DNA of 64,000 nucleotides from Janthinobacterium sp. Marseille (GTDB lineage Bacteria > Pseudomonadota > Gammaproteobacteria > Burkholderiales > Burkholderiaceae_D): contig NC_009659.1 in NCBI RefSeq assembly GCF_000013625.1, positions 2,666,001 to 2,730,000 on the forward strand, read 5' to 3'. The translations under genes were made by a program, and so were the position numbers. The stretch's first letter is position 1. Every line of letters begins with the position of its first letter. This document shows, in pieces, positions 45,783 through 54,270 of the stretch. Under the pieces are notes generated by a model. It saw only the letters and a list, made by a program, of their open reading frames with translations. It searched no databases and was not told where the DNA came from.

Positions 45783-47147
45783 TCAGCCCGGATGCACTGC
45801 CGCCGGCCAGCTCAGCACGATTTTCAGACCACCCAGGCTGCTGTGTGTGAGCTGCGTCTGGCCTTTGGTCGCATCGACAATTTCACGTGCAATGATGAGC
45901 CCGAGTCCGTGATGGCCCGGGCCTGCTTCATCCAGTTTGCCGCGATGCTGTAATGTATGCAGGGTGCCGGCATCAACACCCGTGCCGTCGTCTTCAATGA
46001 TCAGCTCCACCTTGCCGTCAGCGGTCACCTGCCCCTTCATGCAAACCCGACGACGGGCAAAACGCGCGGCATTTTCCATCAGCGCACCCAGCAATTCCTT
46101 CAAATCATCGGCCGGCACCGGTACGCTCAGGGATTCGGGGATATCGATATCGAATACCAGCGATTCTCCAAGTGCGGTGTGTTCAATGACAGCGACGATC
46201 TGCTCCGCCGCCTGATGCGGGGACGATGCGCCGGCGTAGAGATTGTTGCGTACGGTATCCACGCGCAAGCGGCTGAGCTCCGCATTGACCGCCATGGTCA
46301 TCGCACTGATCGCATGTTCAATACCGTCAGCCGCCTCACTGGCACCGGCGGCACGGGCACGGCTGCTCTGCGCTTCCAGTGCCGCCAATGGCGTCTTCAA
46401 TGAATGGGCCAGATCGGCTGCGCGGCGTTTGGCGCGTGTCAGGTCAGCTTCACGCGCATCGGCCAGGCGGTTGATGGCGTCTATCAATGGCTCAATTTCA
46501 CGCGGATGGGAATTGGTCAGGCGCGAGGCGGGATGGTTTTGCAAGCGCAGCAGTTCATGACGCAAGCGCCCCAAAGGCCGCAAGCCGACGCTTACCTGTA
46601 TCGCTGCAGCAGCAATCAGCACCGCACCGAGGACGCCGAGGAATAAACCGAGGTCGCGACCGAATTCCTTGCGCGCCACATATTGCTGCACCTTGTCTTG
46701 CGCCAGCTGCAGCAGTATCGGCGGGCTATCAGCTGATAACAGTATGCTGCGTTCCAGCAGGAACAGGCGCTGCCCGAAAGGACCGTCGATGCTGCGCGTG
46801 CTCCAGCTGCTGAGCGGTGGTGCAGGAGTCGGCAAAGGCAGCGACTCATCCCACAGTGAGCGTGATCGTTGCATGCCTTTGGCATTGCTGACTTGCCAGT
46901 ACAGTCCGCTGGAAGGCAAATTAAAACGTGGATTGGCTGGTGCTTCGTCTACCTGCGGCTCCTGGGTCGGATTCAGCTTCAGGTCGGATAAGAGGATGAT
47001 GGCTTCGTTTTCCAGCTCCACTGCCACGCGTCGTTCGATATGACGGGCAAACAGCCAGGTCATGACGAACCAGGCAATCAGCATCGCGACCAGGACTGCA
47101 AAGGCTGCCGCCAACAATAGCCGCAGGCGAAGTGAATGCGCTCTCAA
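45783..47147 (-). CDS. Sensor histidine kinase, QseC/PmrB/TctE-like
   Basis: A 454-residue kinase with two membrane helices (about 10-32 and 168-188) around a 135-residue periplasmic sensor, HAMP region, H-box at H248 (AADLAHSLKTPLAAL), N-box (LMENAARFA) and G-boxes (EDDGTGVD, HGLGLIIAREI). Its ATG overlaps the response-regulator stop (ATGA). The neighbouring PepSY genes suggest an envelope- or metal-related signal. Confidence 0.94.
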   Translation of the reverse strand: MRAHSLRLRLLLAAAFAVLVAMLIAWFVMTWLFARHIERRVAVELENEAIILLSDLKLNPTQEPQVDEAPANPRFNLPSSGLYWQVSNAKGMQRSRSLWDESLPLPTPAPPLSSWSTRSIDGPFGQRLFLLERSILLSADSPPILLQLAQDKVQQYVARKEFGRDLGLFLGVLGAVLIAAAAIQVSVGLRPLGRLRHELLRLQNHPASRLTNSHPREIEPLIDAINRLADAREADLTRAKRRAADLAHSLKTPLAALEAQSSRARAAGASEAADGIEHAISAMTMAVNAELSRLRVDTVRNNLYAGASSPHQAAEQIVAVIEHTALGESLVFDIDIPESLSVPVPADDLKELLGALMENAARFARRRVCMKGQVTADGKVELIIEDDGTGVDAGTLHTLQHRGKLDEAGPGHHGLGLIIAREIVDATKGQTQLTHSSLGGLKIVLSWPAAVHPG

Positions 47148-47809
47148 TCGCCAGATCCCGACAACATGTAACCAAAGCCGCGACGGGTTTCAATCAGGTC
47201 GGCACCGAACTTGCGGCGCATGCGCAGCACCAGCGCTTCAATCGCATTGGTATCTACACCCTCGCTATCGCCATACAGGTGTTCGGCCAGTTCCCCGGCC
47301 GATACCGGCCGTCCGGCCTGATGCGCGAGATAGGAGAAAAACCTGAACTCCAGCGGCGACAGGCGCACTGGTTGTTTGTCCACGGTCGCTGTCATACGCC
47401 GTGTATCCAGCGTCAGCGCACCGCAAATCAGTACGGGATCGGCATGGCCGGCGGCACGGCGTACCAGGGCCCGCGTGCGGGCAATTAATTCGGCCACTTC
47501 AAAAGGTTTGGCCAGGTAGTCGTCGGCACCGCTTTCTATACCCTCCACTTTTTCGGACCAGTCGCTGCGTGCCGACAGGATCAACACCGGGAAAGTACGT
47601 TTGGCGGCGCGCCAGCGCCTGAGGACCGATAAGCCGTCGAGCTGGGGCAAGCCGAGATCGAGGATGGCGACATCGAATTCTTCAACGTCACCCTTGAACC
47701 ATGCGTCATTGCCGTCACGCGACCAGTCCACCACAAAACCGGCCTCTTGCAGCGCCTGCAACACGTGTTGACCAACGTCCGGGTCATCTTCTACCAGCAA
47801 GGCTCTCAT
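47144..47809 (-). CDS. OmpR-family response regulator, QseB/PmrA-like
   Basis: The 221-residue protein has a receiver domain with acidic pocket EDD, phosphorylation site D51 (VAILDLGLPQLDG) and switch residues. A winged-helix output domain follows (LSPLEFRFFSYLAHQAGRP, DTNAIEALVLRMRRK). It forms an operon with the kinase and is separated by 12 bp from the PepSY gene upstream. Confidence 0.95.
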   Translation of the reverse strand: MRALLVEDDPDVGQHVLQALQEAGFVVDWSRDGNDAWFKGDVEEFDVAILDLGLPQLDGLSVLRRWRAAKRTFPVLILSARSDWSEKVEGIESGADDYLAKPFEVAELIARTRALVRRAAGHADPVLICGALTLDTRRMTATVDKQPVRLSPLEFRFFSYLAHQAGRPVSAGELAEHLYGDSEGVDTNAIEALVLRMRRKFGADLIETRRGFGYMLSGSGD

Positions 47810-47821
47810 CAGCGATCTCTT

Positions 47822-48124
47822 TCAATCATCGTCTTTGATGCTCAGCAGTGTACCGTTGCGCGCATCCACCCGAACTTTCCGGACTTGTCCATTGGCACTC
47901 AATACTTTCAGCTTGTATTCCAGGCGCTTGCTATCGAGCTCTACCTTGATTACCTCACCGGAAACCTGGGTCGCGGTTTGCGCCAGGATTTTTGACAGGG
48001 GCAGGATCTGCCCCCGTTGCAAGGCTTCATAGGCGACGTCGTGATCCTTGTCCTTACCCGAGACGAGCAAAGGCAGCCCGACCGGGATCAAGAGGCACAA
48101 CAGGAAGAAGAGTTTTTTCAGCAT
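47822..48124 (-). CDS. PepSY-domain exported protein 1
   Basis: A 100-residue protein with an N-terminal signal or membrane segment (MLKKLFFLLCLLIPVGLPLL) and a PepSY domain (YEALQRGQILPLSKIL; VRKVRVDARNGTLL). First gene of the operon with the two-component genes. PepSY proteins near QseBC-like systems are usually under that system's control. A GTG at 48133 is an alternative start. Confidence 0.88.
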   Translation of the reverse strand: MLKKLFFLLCLLIPVGLPLLVSGKDKDHDVAYEALQRGQILPLSKILAQTATQVSGEVIKVELDSKRLEYKLKVLSANGQVRKVRVDARNGTLLSIKDDD

Positions 48125-48147
48125 GACGAACACTATACAGAATGGCT

Positions 48148-48190
48148 AGCTGACATTTACCTGACGCTGTATGCGAGGGAGATGTCAGCT
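48148..48190. promoter_or_regulatory. Divergent control region of the two PepSY operons
   Basis: The inverted pair AGCTGACAT (48148-48156) and ATGTCAGCT (48182-48190) spans the gap between the divergent PepSY genes. It includes the direct repeat CTGACATTTACCTGAC with 11-bp phasing, as expected for an OmpR-family dimer. Probably bound by the response regulator at 47144. Confidence 0.5.
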
Positions 48191-48246
48191 TGCCTTGCGT
48201 ATAACGGAACTTGCCAACCCCGGCAGTCATTCAAAGAGGTCTTCAA

Positions 48247-48573
48247 ATGGACAAGAACGTCATCAAATTTACAATCGTTATCGCCATCATAGCGGCCCTG
48301 GCCTTTGCTGCACAAGCCGGCCCGGCTGCAGCGCAAACCACAGCAGTAGCGACGCAAGGCAAGCTGGCACCGATTGCGACCGGCGCCACGCTCAGCTACG
48401 AAGAACTGGAACGCCGCGTCACGGCGCAAGGACTGCAAATAAAAAAAGCGGAAGTGCGCGACCTGCTGCTGAAGGTAACGGCTTACGATAACCAGCATCG
48501 CAAGGTAAAAATGACGCTGGATCGTCGTACCGGTGAAGTTTTGGCACGCAAGATTTCGCGCGAAAATGACTGA
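48247..48573 (+). CDS. PepSY-domain exported protein 2
   Basis: A 108-residue protein with a signal peptide (FTIVIAIIAALAFAAQA) and a PepSY domain (LSYEELERRVTAQGLQIKKAE; VKMTLDRRTGEVL). The ATG at 48247 has AGAGGTC upstream. Divergent from the two-component operon and probably in its regulon. Confidence 0.87.
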   Translation: MDKNVIKFTIVIAIIAALAFAAQAGPAAAQTTAVATQGKLAPIATGATLSYEELERRVTAQGLQIKKAEVRDLLLKVTAYDNQHRKVKMTLDRRTGEVLARKISREND

Positions 48574-48675
48574 CGCCGTGTTTCCAGAGCCGCGCCTGCC
48601 CTATATACAGGAATGCCTCCAGGCATCTCGTCATCAAGGACAGGACGCTGCCTGATCGCTTGCTACCTACCTGAA

Positions 48676-49395
48676 TCACGCCATATTGGCGAAAAATTTC
48701 TCCAGCCCTTTGGGATCGGTTTTCCACAAATCGGATAAAGGGAAAGAAGTCGGATCCGGATAGATATCTTCGCTGCCGGCAATAATCGCATTAACAATAT
48801 TGTCGACCGTTTCGTCGGCAGAGGCTTTATCGAGCGGCAAATCTTTTGCCAGGTCGGTATCAATCGGGCCCGGGAACACGCCGATGACTTCAATGTTCTT
48901 TGCTTTCAATGCAATGCGCATCGCTTGCGTCGCGGAAAACAGCGCCGCCTTGGAAGCTGAATATCCGGAAATCGCGGCAACCGAAGCCAACCCGGCAATA
49001 CTCACGAGATTCACGATGGCTCCGCCACCCTGCTTTTCAATCAACGGAAGGAATGCTTGCGTGACGCGCAGGGTACCGTAGTAATTCACATCCATATCCG
49101 CCGCCAGCTCCTCCGGTGTGGCCGAGAGGACATGCGCGAAAGTCATGATGCCGGCATTGTTAATCAAGACATCCAGCGAACTGATTTTGCCGGCAGCCGC
49201 TTTGACCTCATCCGGATTGGTGACATCGATTTGTAGCGGCACCACCCTGGCATCGCCAAAATCAGGCAGCGCAGATGGATTCCGCGCCGCCGCATACACC
49301 TTGCTGACATCTTGCTTGAGTAAGGCACGCACCAATGCGGCACCTATGCCGCGATTTGCACCCGTAACCAGGACGGACTTTCCTTGCATATTCAT
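48676..49395 (-). CDS. Short-chain dehydrogenase/reductase
   Basis: A 239-residue classical SDR: cofactor motif TGANRGIG, NNAG, and the catalytic Ser-Tyr-Lys set in VSIAGLASVAAISGYSASKAA. The ATG at 49395 has AAGGAGC upstream; a long frame extension overlaps the palindrome and is not used. It is divergent from an HxlR regulator with a shared operator, so it is likely induced by a reactive electrophile or quinone that the regulator senses (inference). Confidence 0.92.
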   Translation of the reverse strand: MNMQGKSVLVTGANRGIGAALVRALLKQDVSKVYAAARNPSALPDFGDARVVPLQIDVTNPDEVKAAAGKISSLDVLINNAGIMTFAHVLSATPEELAADMDVNYYGTLRVTQAFLPLIEKQGGGAIVNLVSIAGLASVAAISGYSASKAALFSATQAMRIALKAKNIEVIGVFPGPIDTDLAKDLPLDKASADETVDNIVNAIIAGSEDIYPDPTSFPLSDLWKTDPKGLEKFFANMA

Positions 49396-49422
49396 GAATT
49401 GCTCCTTTTTGAGTGATCGCAA

Positions 49423-49475
49423 TAGTAACTTGCATGATGATAGTAACTTATGTACTATCATCATGCAAGTTACTA
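49423..49475. promoter_or_regulatory. Perfect 23-bp-arm palindrome between SDR and HxlR genes
   Basis: Arms 49423-49445 and 49453-49475 are exact reverse complements around a 7-nt centre (ACTTATG). The core TAGTA-N7-TACTA resembles operators of HxlR/YodB-type regulators (TACT-N7-AGTA). AGTAACTT is also directly repeated at 49424 and 49442, giving overlapping dimer sites. Confidence 0.8.
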
Positions 49476-49491
49476 GCCGAGGATGAATAAA

Positions 49492-49989
49492 ATGGAGCGC
49501 AAAAGCTTTGGTGATATGCAATGTCCGATTGCCCGCAGCCTGGAGCACGTCGGCGAATGGTGGAGCATCCTGATCATGCGGGATGCTTTTTACGGGCTGA
49601 CACGCTTCGATGAATTTCAAAAAAGCCTGGGCATTGCGCCAAATATGCTGACCCGTCGCTTGAAAGGCCTGGTTGAATCCGGTTTGATGGAGCGCCGCGA
49701 ATACAGCAGCCGCCCGGTGCGGCATGAGTATGTGCTGACAGACGCCGGACAGGAATTCAGGCCGGTTGTGCTCGCGCTCCTGGTCTGGGGCAACAAGCAC
49801 TTTGCGCCCGAAGGCGCGAGCGTACTGATAAAGAATAAAAAGACCGGGAAAGTGGCGGTGCCAATACTGACGGATAAGCTCAGTGGCGAGGAAATAGCGA
49901 CATCAGGTGCGTTCCATCTGGTAGCCGGTCCGGCTGCAGATAGCGAATTGCGCAAGCGATTGAGTGCCCAATACGACACTACGCTATAG
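49492..49989 (+). CDS. HxlR/MarR-like winged-helix regulator
   Basis: A 165-residue HxlR-family regulator: CPIARSLEHVGEWWSILIMRD, then LTRFDEFQKSLGIAPNMLTRRLKGL and an RREYSSRPVRHEYVLTDAG wing. One Cys near the N-terminus (C11 in MQCPIA) is at the redox-sensing position known in YodB/HypR-type members. The ATG at 49492 has GAGGAT upstream. Divergent from the SDR gene; it probably represses that gene and itself through the palindrome. Confidence 0.92.
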   Translation: MERKSFGDMQCPIARSLEHVGEWWSILIMRDAFYGLTRFDEFQKSLGIAPNMLTRRLKGLVESGLMERREYSSRPVRHEYVLTDAGQEFRPVVLALLVWGNKHFAPEGASVLIKNKKTGKVAVPILTDKLSGEEIATSGAFHLVAGPAADSELRKRLSAQYDTTL

Positions 49990-50107
49990 CGATAACAGAC
50001 AGTTAGCTGCTACCCATATAAGAAAGGACGGCGAAGTCAGATCCCTTGAATTGACTGGACGCAGTGTGTGATTTCGATCTCGCCTTTTGAACGACTCCGT
50101 GCAGCCT

Positions 50108-51100
50108 CTAATGAGCGTCCTTCCGATAACGACCGGGCGCAACCCCGACAAAGCGTTTGAAGAAGCGCGCGAGATGGGATTGATCGGCATAGCCACAGGC
50201 AAAGGCGATGTCTACCAACGACAGCTTGCCGTCACGCAGCAACTGCTTTGCCCGGTTGATACGCAACACTTGTAAATACTGATTGGGCGTTGCCTTGGTC
50301 GTCACGGTAAAGCGCTCAAAGAATATGGTCCTGCTCAGGCCAATGACGGCGGCCAGGTCGGCGACCTGGAAACTGCCATCCAGATTGGCTTGCAAATAAT
50401 CATTGACGCGCTGCATCTGTGCCTGGGAGAGTGGAACCTTGCTATCGGCGCTGCGAGGCACATCCCGTAATTGCGAATGCCGTGAAAAGACACAAGCCAC
50501 AATCGCCTGCGCCAGATAATCGCTACTCAGGTTGGTACCGGCAGGCTCACTCAGCATATGCTTGCAAGTATCCAGCAGGTAAGTCAGGCTCGGATCGGCC
50601 GTTTCAGTCGGCGCGAGCAAATCGATTTCATCCAGTCGCCGACCGTAAATTTCATCTGCCAGCTCGCGCAATATCTCATTCTTGATGTAGACATAGAAGG
50701 CATTAATCAAGTCGAAACCTTGCACGGCATAGCCATTGCCCGGCGCAATAATATTGTGGCTATTGGCCGCCATCTCTCCCTGGAAAGTCTTGCCATCTTT
50801 TTCCAGCACGATTTTAATTTTTTGCTGGGGCACTGCGATGAACAAGGAAGAGATGGGCGGAACAACTTCTTCGAAGGGATCCGTACGCGCCAGCACGGCA
50901 GCCATATTCGACCAACCCAATCCATCGCTGGCACGTATGATCTCGCGGCTTGCGTCGAACACCATTGGTGTTTCCCTGAGCAGGAATTGCGGGCGAACTA
51001 TTTTCTTGGCGGGGGTGAGGATATCAAGAGATTCGTCGGGCAAAGGTATGGACGAAGATGAAGGGAGTTGCATATTTTCAGTGGAAAATAATTGGCCCAT
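50108..51100 (-). CDS. AraC-family transcriptional regulator
   Basis: A 330-residue protein with an N-terminal AraC_binding_2-like ligand or dimer domain (about 70-200) and a C-terminal double HTH (about 230-325; VADLAAVIGLSRTIFFERF, SLVDIAFACGYADQSHLARFFKRFVG). Convergent with the HxlR gene. No obvious target beside it, although the SDR and the autotransporter are close. Confidence 0.92.
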   Translation of the reverse strand: MGQLFSTENMQLPSSSSIPLPDESLDILTPAKKIVRPQFLLRETPMVFDASREIIRASDGLGWSNMAAVLARTDPFEEVVPPISSLFIAVPQQKIKIVLEKDGKTFQGEMAANSHNIIAPGNGYAVQGFDLINAFYVYIKNEILRELADEIYGRRLDEIDLLAPTETADPSLTYLLDTCKHMLSEPAGTNLSSDYLAQAIVACVFSRHSQLRDVPRSADSKVPLSQAQMQRVNDYLQANLDGSFQVADLAAVIGLSRTIFFERFTVTTKATPNQYLQVLRINRAKQLLRDGKLSLVDIAFACGYADQSHLARFFKRFVGVAPGRYRKDAH

Positions 51101-51213
51101 TCTGCCGCCCGACTATCTAGGGTAATTTTTTGCAAAAATATTCGCTTTTGTCTTGTCTTGCGTTTCTATCTTATCAGCAATTTTCTCGCTGTAAATACAC
51201 GTAACAATCGTTA

Positions 51214-51426
51214 TCAATTCCGTGCATAAAGAACCCTCTCCTGATCCATAAAACAGACTGGCTGCACTGCTTCGTATTCGCCCATATTGTTTCCATTTAC
51301 CTTAGCAGCCGCAAAGTTTCCATATAGAAATATTTGTTTATCACCGTCCTTATTCATAGACACATATTGCTTACAGCTGTCGCGATAAAACAAATATTGC
51401 ATTCCAGGATTTTCATTGCGATCCAC
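51214..51426 (-). CDS. Possible small protein (weak)
   Basis: A 70-codon frame starting with GTG, with a normal composition (MQYLFYRDSCKQYVSMNKDG) but no clear SD. It lies in the otherwise gene-poor 51101-51638 interval, which has lower GC. It may be real or spurious. Confidence 0.25.
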   Translation of the reverse strand: MDRNENPGMQYLFYRDSCKQYVSMNKDGDKQIFLYGNFAAAKVNGNNMGEYEAVQPVCFMDQERVLYARN

Positions 51427-51638
51427 TCGTTAACGATTGTTTAGAAAGTTATCGAACGAAAGTACAGATCCCGAACGATCGTCAGATACGTTCTTCTGCG
51501 CGAACTCAGACAATGCCCTCGTAGTAATCCCTTCACCAAATAAAACACTCGCGCTGATGCGAGCCGTCATTAGAGCGTGCGACGCGCGACAAGCATGTCG
51601 CTCGACCTGAGCAAGATCATCATTACGAGGCTTGCAAA

Positions 51639-54227
51639 ATGAAACAAAAATTGACTTACACCATAGCTTTATTGTCCTTGGGTTTAAGTAACAGCGTGCT
51701 GGCGAGCGATGGTTGCACCGTGAATGGCAATGCCTTGGTCTGCGCGGAAAACGCGCAATACGATCCCAATGCCCACGGTGGCAAGCAATTACAAGACTAT
51801 GATTCCATCAATGTCACAACTACGGAGAACAATAAGTTCGGCTATGTGCAGTGGTCGAACCAGACGCAATACAAGGATTTCACAATCACGACTTCGGGCA
51901 GTGCCGCGGATGGCGTACGCCTGATCAATTGGGGACCGACTGTCACCTTCAACAACCTCACTGTGACCACGACGGGCTACAGCGCCGATGGCATTAACCT
52001 GGGTCGTGATGCGACCGATTCCAAATTGTCAGTCAACGGCACCACGAAGATAAAGACAGAACATGGGATGGGAATCCGTGCCGTTTCATCTGCCATCCTC
52101 GGCAGTACGGGCGCGCATACCATCATCCTGAATGGCAAATCCGATATCGGCACAAAAGGTGAAGGCAGCGACAATTCGGGTTACGCAGTCTATGCGGGTA
52201 ACAATGAAAATGGCTGCGGCCCTTTTAACCTGCCTTTATACGCTTGCAAGGCAGAAGGTCCGGGCGAAATCTATTTGCTGGGAAAAGATAGCGACGTCCA
52301 TAGCATCACAAGCTCCGGCCGCGGAGCACATGCGATATTTGCCAACGGCCATGCATACATCAAAGCAAAAAATATCAACATCGAAACCAGCGGCGCTGGT
52401 GCACACGGCATGGCAGCGCAAAGGCTCTCAAGCAATTATTACTACAGCTCTGCCAATACAGGCAGTCAAGACTATGCAGGTTCGGTTGAACTGATCGGCA
52501 ATGTCTTTATCAATGTCAAAGGAAAAGACGCCTACGCCTTGTATGTAGACAGCTTTAGCGCTGCCGACGGCAAAGATCAAAACGGAAAAATCGCGAGCAT
52601 CAAATCATACGATAGCGAAACCGCTCAAATCGTCAAAGACAAGGTCTATCGCATCAACGGCAATATGCTGGCGAAGAATGCCGGCGTCATTGATCTGTGG
52701 ATGGGTGAACAAAGTGCATTCACCGGAAAAGCAAATATTGAAAATAAAGGCATCATCAATCTGAATATCCGCGGCGCAAGCTCGGCCTGGAATATGGATG
52801 GTGACTCGACGATCAACAATCTGTCGCTGATCGGTTCATCGCTGATTTACACCAACAATACAAACTTCAATCCAATGACCCTGACGGTCAAGAATGACTT
52901 TAATTCAAGCAACGGAACTATCCAGCTCAATCCCGTCCTTGGCGACGATAATTCGCTGACTGACAAACTGATTGTCGAAGGCAACACCGCAGGTTCCGCC
53001 AAAGTCAGGATCAGGAATGCCGGCGGCAGCGGCGCACAGACCGTCAACGGCATCAAGATCATTGATGTCGCAGGTACTTCCAACGCCGACTTCTCCCTCA
53101 GTGGCGACTATGTCATCCAGGGCCGACAAGCCGTAGTCGGTGGTGCGTATGCTTATACCCTGCATAAAAATGGCATCAATAGCCCGAATGATGGCGACTG
53201 GTACTTGCGCTCACAGCTGATAGAAAAAAAGGAGCTACCGTTATACCAGGCTGGAGTGCCCAGCTATGAAGCCTATCCACAAGCTTTGCTGGAACTCAAT
53301 ACGCTGGCGACAATGGAGCAACGCCTGGGTAATAGGGTATGGACGGATGCCAGCGGAATGAGCGCAGGAAACAATGACGCAGTGCGCACCGGTACCTGGG
53401 GCCGCATGGAAGGCAGCCGTCACAGCATCAAACCTGCGATCTCGGATAGCCAGACCAACTACGACAGCAATGTCTACAAGATGCAAGCAGGTATCGATGG
53501 GCTGCTCCATGAAGATGCCACCGGCGGCCAATTGATAGGCGGCCTGTTTGCGCAATACATCAATGGGAGGACTGCAACCTCCTCCCCTTTCGGTGCCGGC
53601 AAGATCAACACCAATGCTTACGGTGTCGGCGCGACGCTGAGCTGGTTTGGCACCAATGGTGTCTATGTCGACAACCAGGTGCAATTCAACGTCTACGACA
53701 GCGACTTGACTTCCAGACTGACAGGGACCAGTCTTATCCATGGCAATAATGGAAGCGGCTATGCACTATCCAGCGAAATCGGCCTGGCCATCAAACAGGA
53801 ATCCGGCTGGACACTGACGCCGCAGGCACAGCTGATTTACTCCAGGATCAAGTTCGACAGTTTCCAGGATGTCTTCGGCGCACAAGTGACACTCGGCAAA
53901 GGGGCCAGCCTGCTCGGCCGTCTCGGCCTGTCGCTGGCACACGAACAAAAATCGCTGGATCACAACGGCAAAGCCAACTATCAGCGTAATTACGCGATCG
54001 TCAATCTATACAATGAGTTCATGGACGGAACCCGGGTCGATGTTGCAGGCCTTGGCTTCGCCAACCGCAATGAACGCCTGTGGGGAGGTATAGGCGCGGG
54101 TACTTCCTATAGTTGGGCCGATGGCAAGTACATGGTATATGGCGAGGGCATGCTCAATACCAGCCTGAAAAACTTCGGGGATAGCTATACCTTTACGGCT
54201 ACGCTTGGTATCAGGATGGCGTTTTAG
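51639..54227 (+). CDS. Type Va autotransporter
   Basis: The 862-residue protein has a signal peptide ending SNSVLA, a beta-helix passenger with repeated TITTSGSAADGVRLIN-like units (about 60-450), a junction near residue 520, and a C-terminal 12-strand barrel from about 590, ending TATLGIRMAF (terminal Phe). GAGGC lies upstream. The passenger has lower GC than neighbours, suggesting recent transfer or a different selective history. No protease triad is visible, so function is adhesin-like or unknown. Confidence 0.92.
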   Translation: MKQKLTYTIALLSLGLSNSVLASDGCTVNGNALVCAENAQYDPNAHGGKQLQDYDSINVTTTENNKFGYVQWSNQTQYKDFTITTSGSAADGVRLINWGPTVTFNNLTVTTTGYSADGINLGRDATDSKLSVNGTTKIKTEHGMGIRAVSSAILGSTGAHTIILNGKSDIGTKGEGSDNSGYAVYAGNNENGCGPFNLPLYACKAEGPGEIYLLGKDSDVHSITSSGRGAHAIFANGHAYIKAKNINIETSGAGAHGMAAQRLSSNYYYSSANTGSQDYAGSVELIGNVFINVKGKDAYALYVDSFSAADGKDQNGKIASIKSYDSETAQIVKDKVYRINGNMLAKNAGVIDLWMGEQSAFTGKANIENKGIINLNIRGASSAWNMDGDSTINNLSLIGSSLIYTNNTNFNPMTLTVKNDFNSSNGTIQLNPVLGDDNSLTDKLIVEGNTAGSAKVRIRNAGGSGAQTVNGIKIIDVAGTSNADFSLSGDYVIQGRQAVVGGAYAYTLHKNGINSPNDGDWYLRSQLIEKKELPLYQAGVPSYEAYPQALLELNTLATMEQRLGNRVWTDASGMSAGNNDAVRTGTWGRMEGSRHSIKPAISDSQTNYDSNVYKMQAGIDGLLHEDATGGQLIGGLFAQYINGRTATSSPFGAGKINTNAYGVGATLSWFGTNGVYVDNQVQFNVYDSDLTSRLTGTSLIHGNNGSGYALSSEIGLAIKQESGWTLTPQAQLIYSRIKFDSFQDVFGAQVTLGKGASLLGRLGLSLAHEQKSLDHNGKANYQRNYAIVNLYNEFMDGTRVDVAGLGFANRNERLWGGIGAGTSYSWADGKYMVYGEGMLNTSLKNFGDSYTFTATLGIRMAF

Positions 54228-54270
54228 TATTAGCGTACTTTCCTTGCACGGCGGCCCGAACCTTCTTTCA

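Noticed and set aside
48676..49800. Longer SDR start giving 374 residues
   Set aside because: The extra 135 residues run through the palindromic operator and into the HxlR gene on the other strand; the ATG at 49395 has a strong SD.
51214..51426. 70-codon frame as a toxin or immunity gene
   Set aside because: No partner, no SD and no recognisable fold; kept only as a low-confidence possible gene.
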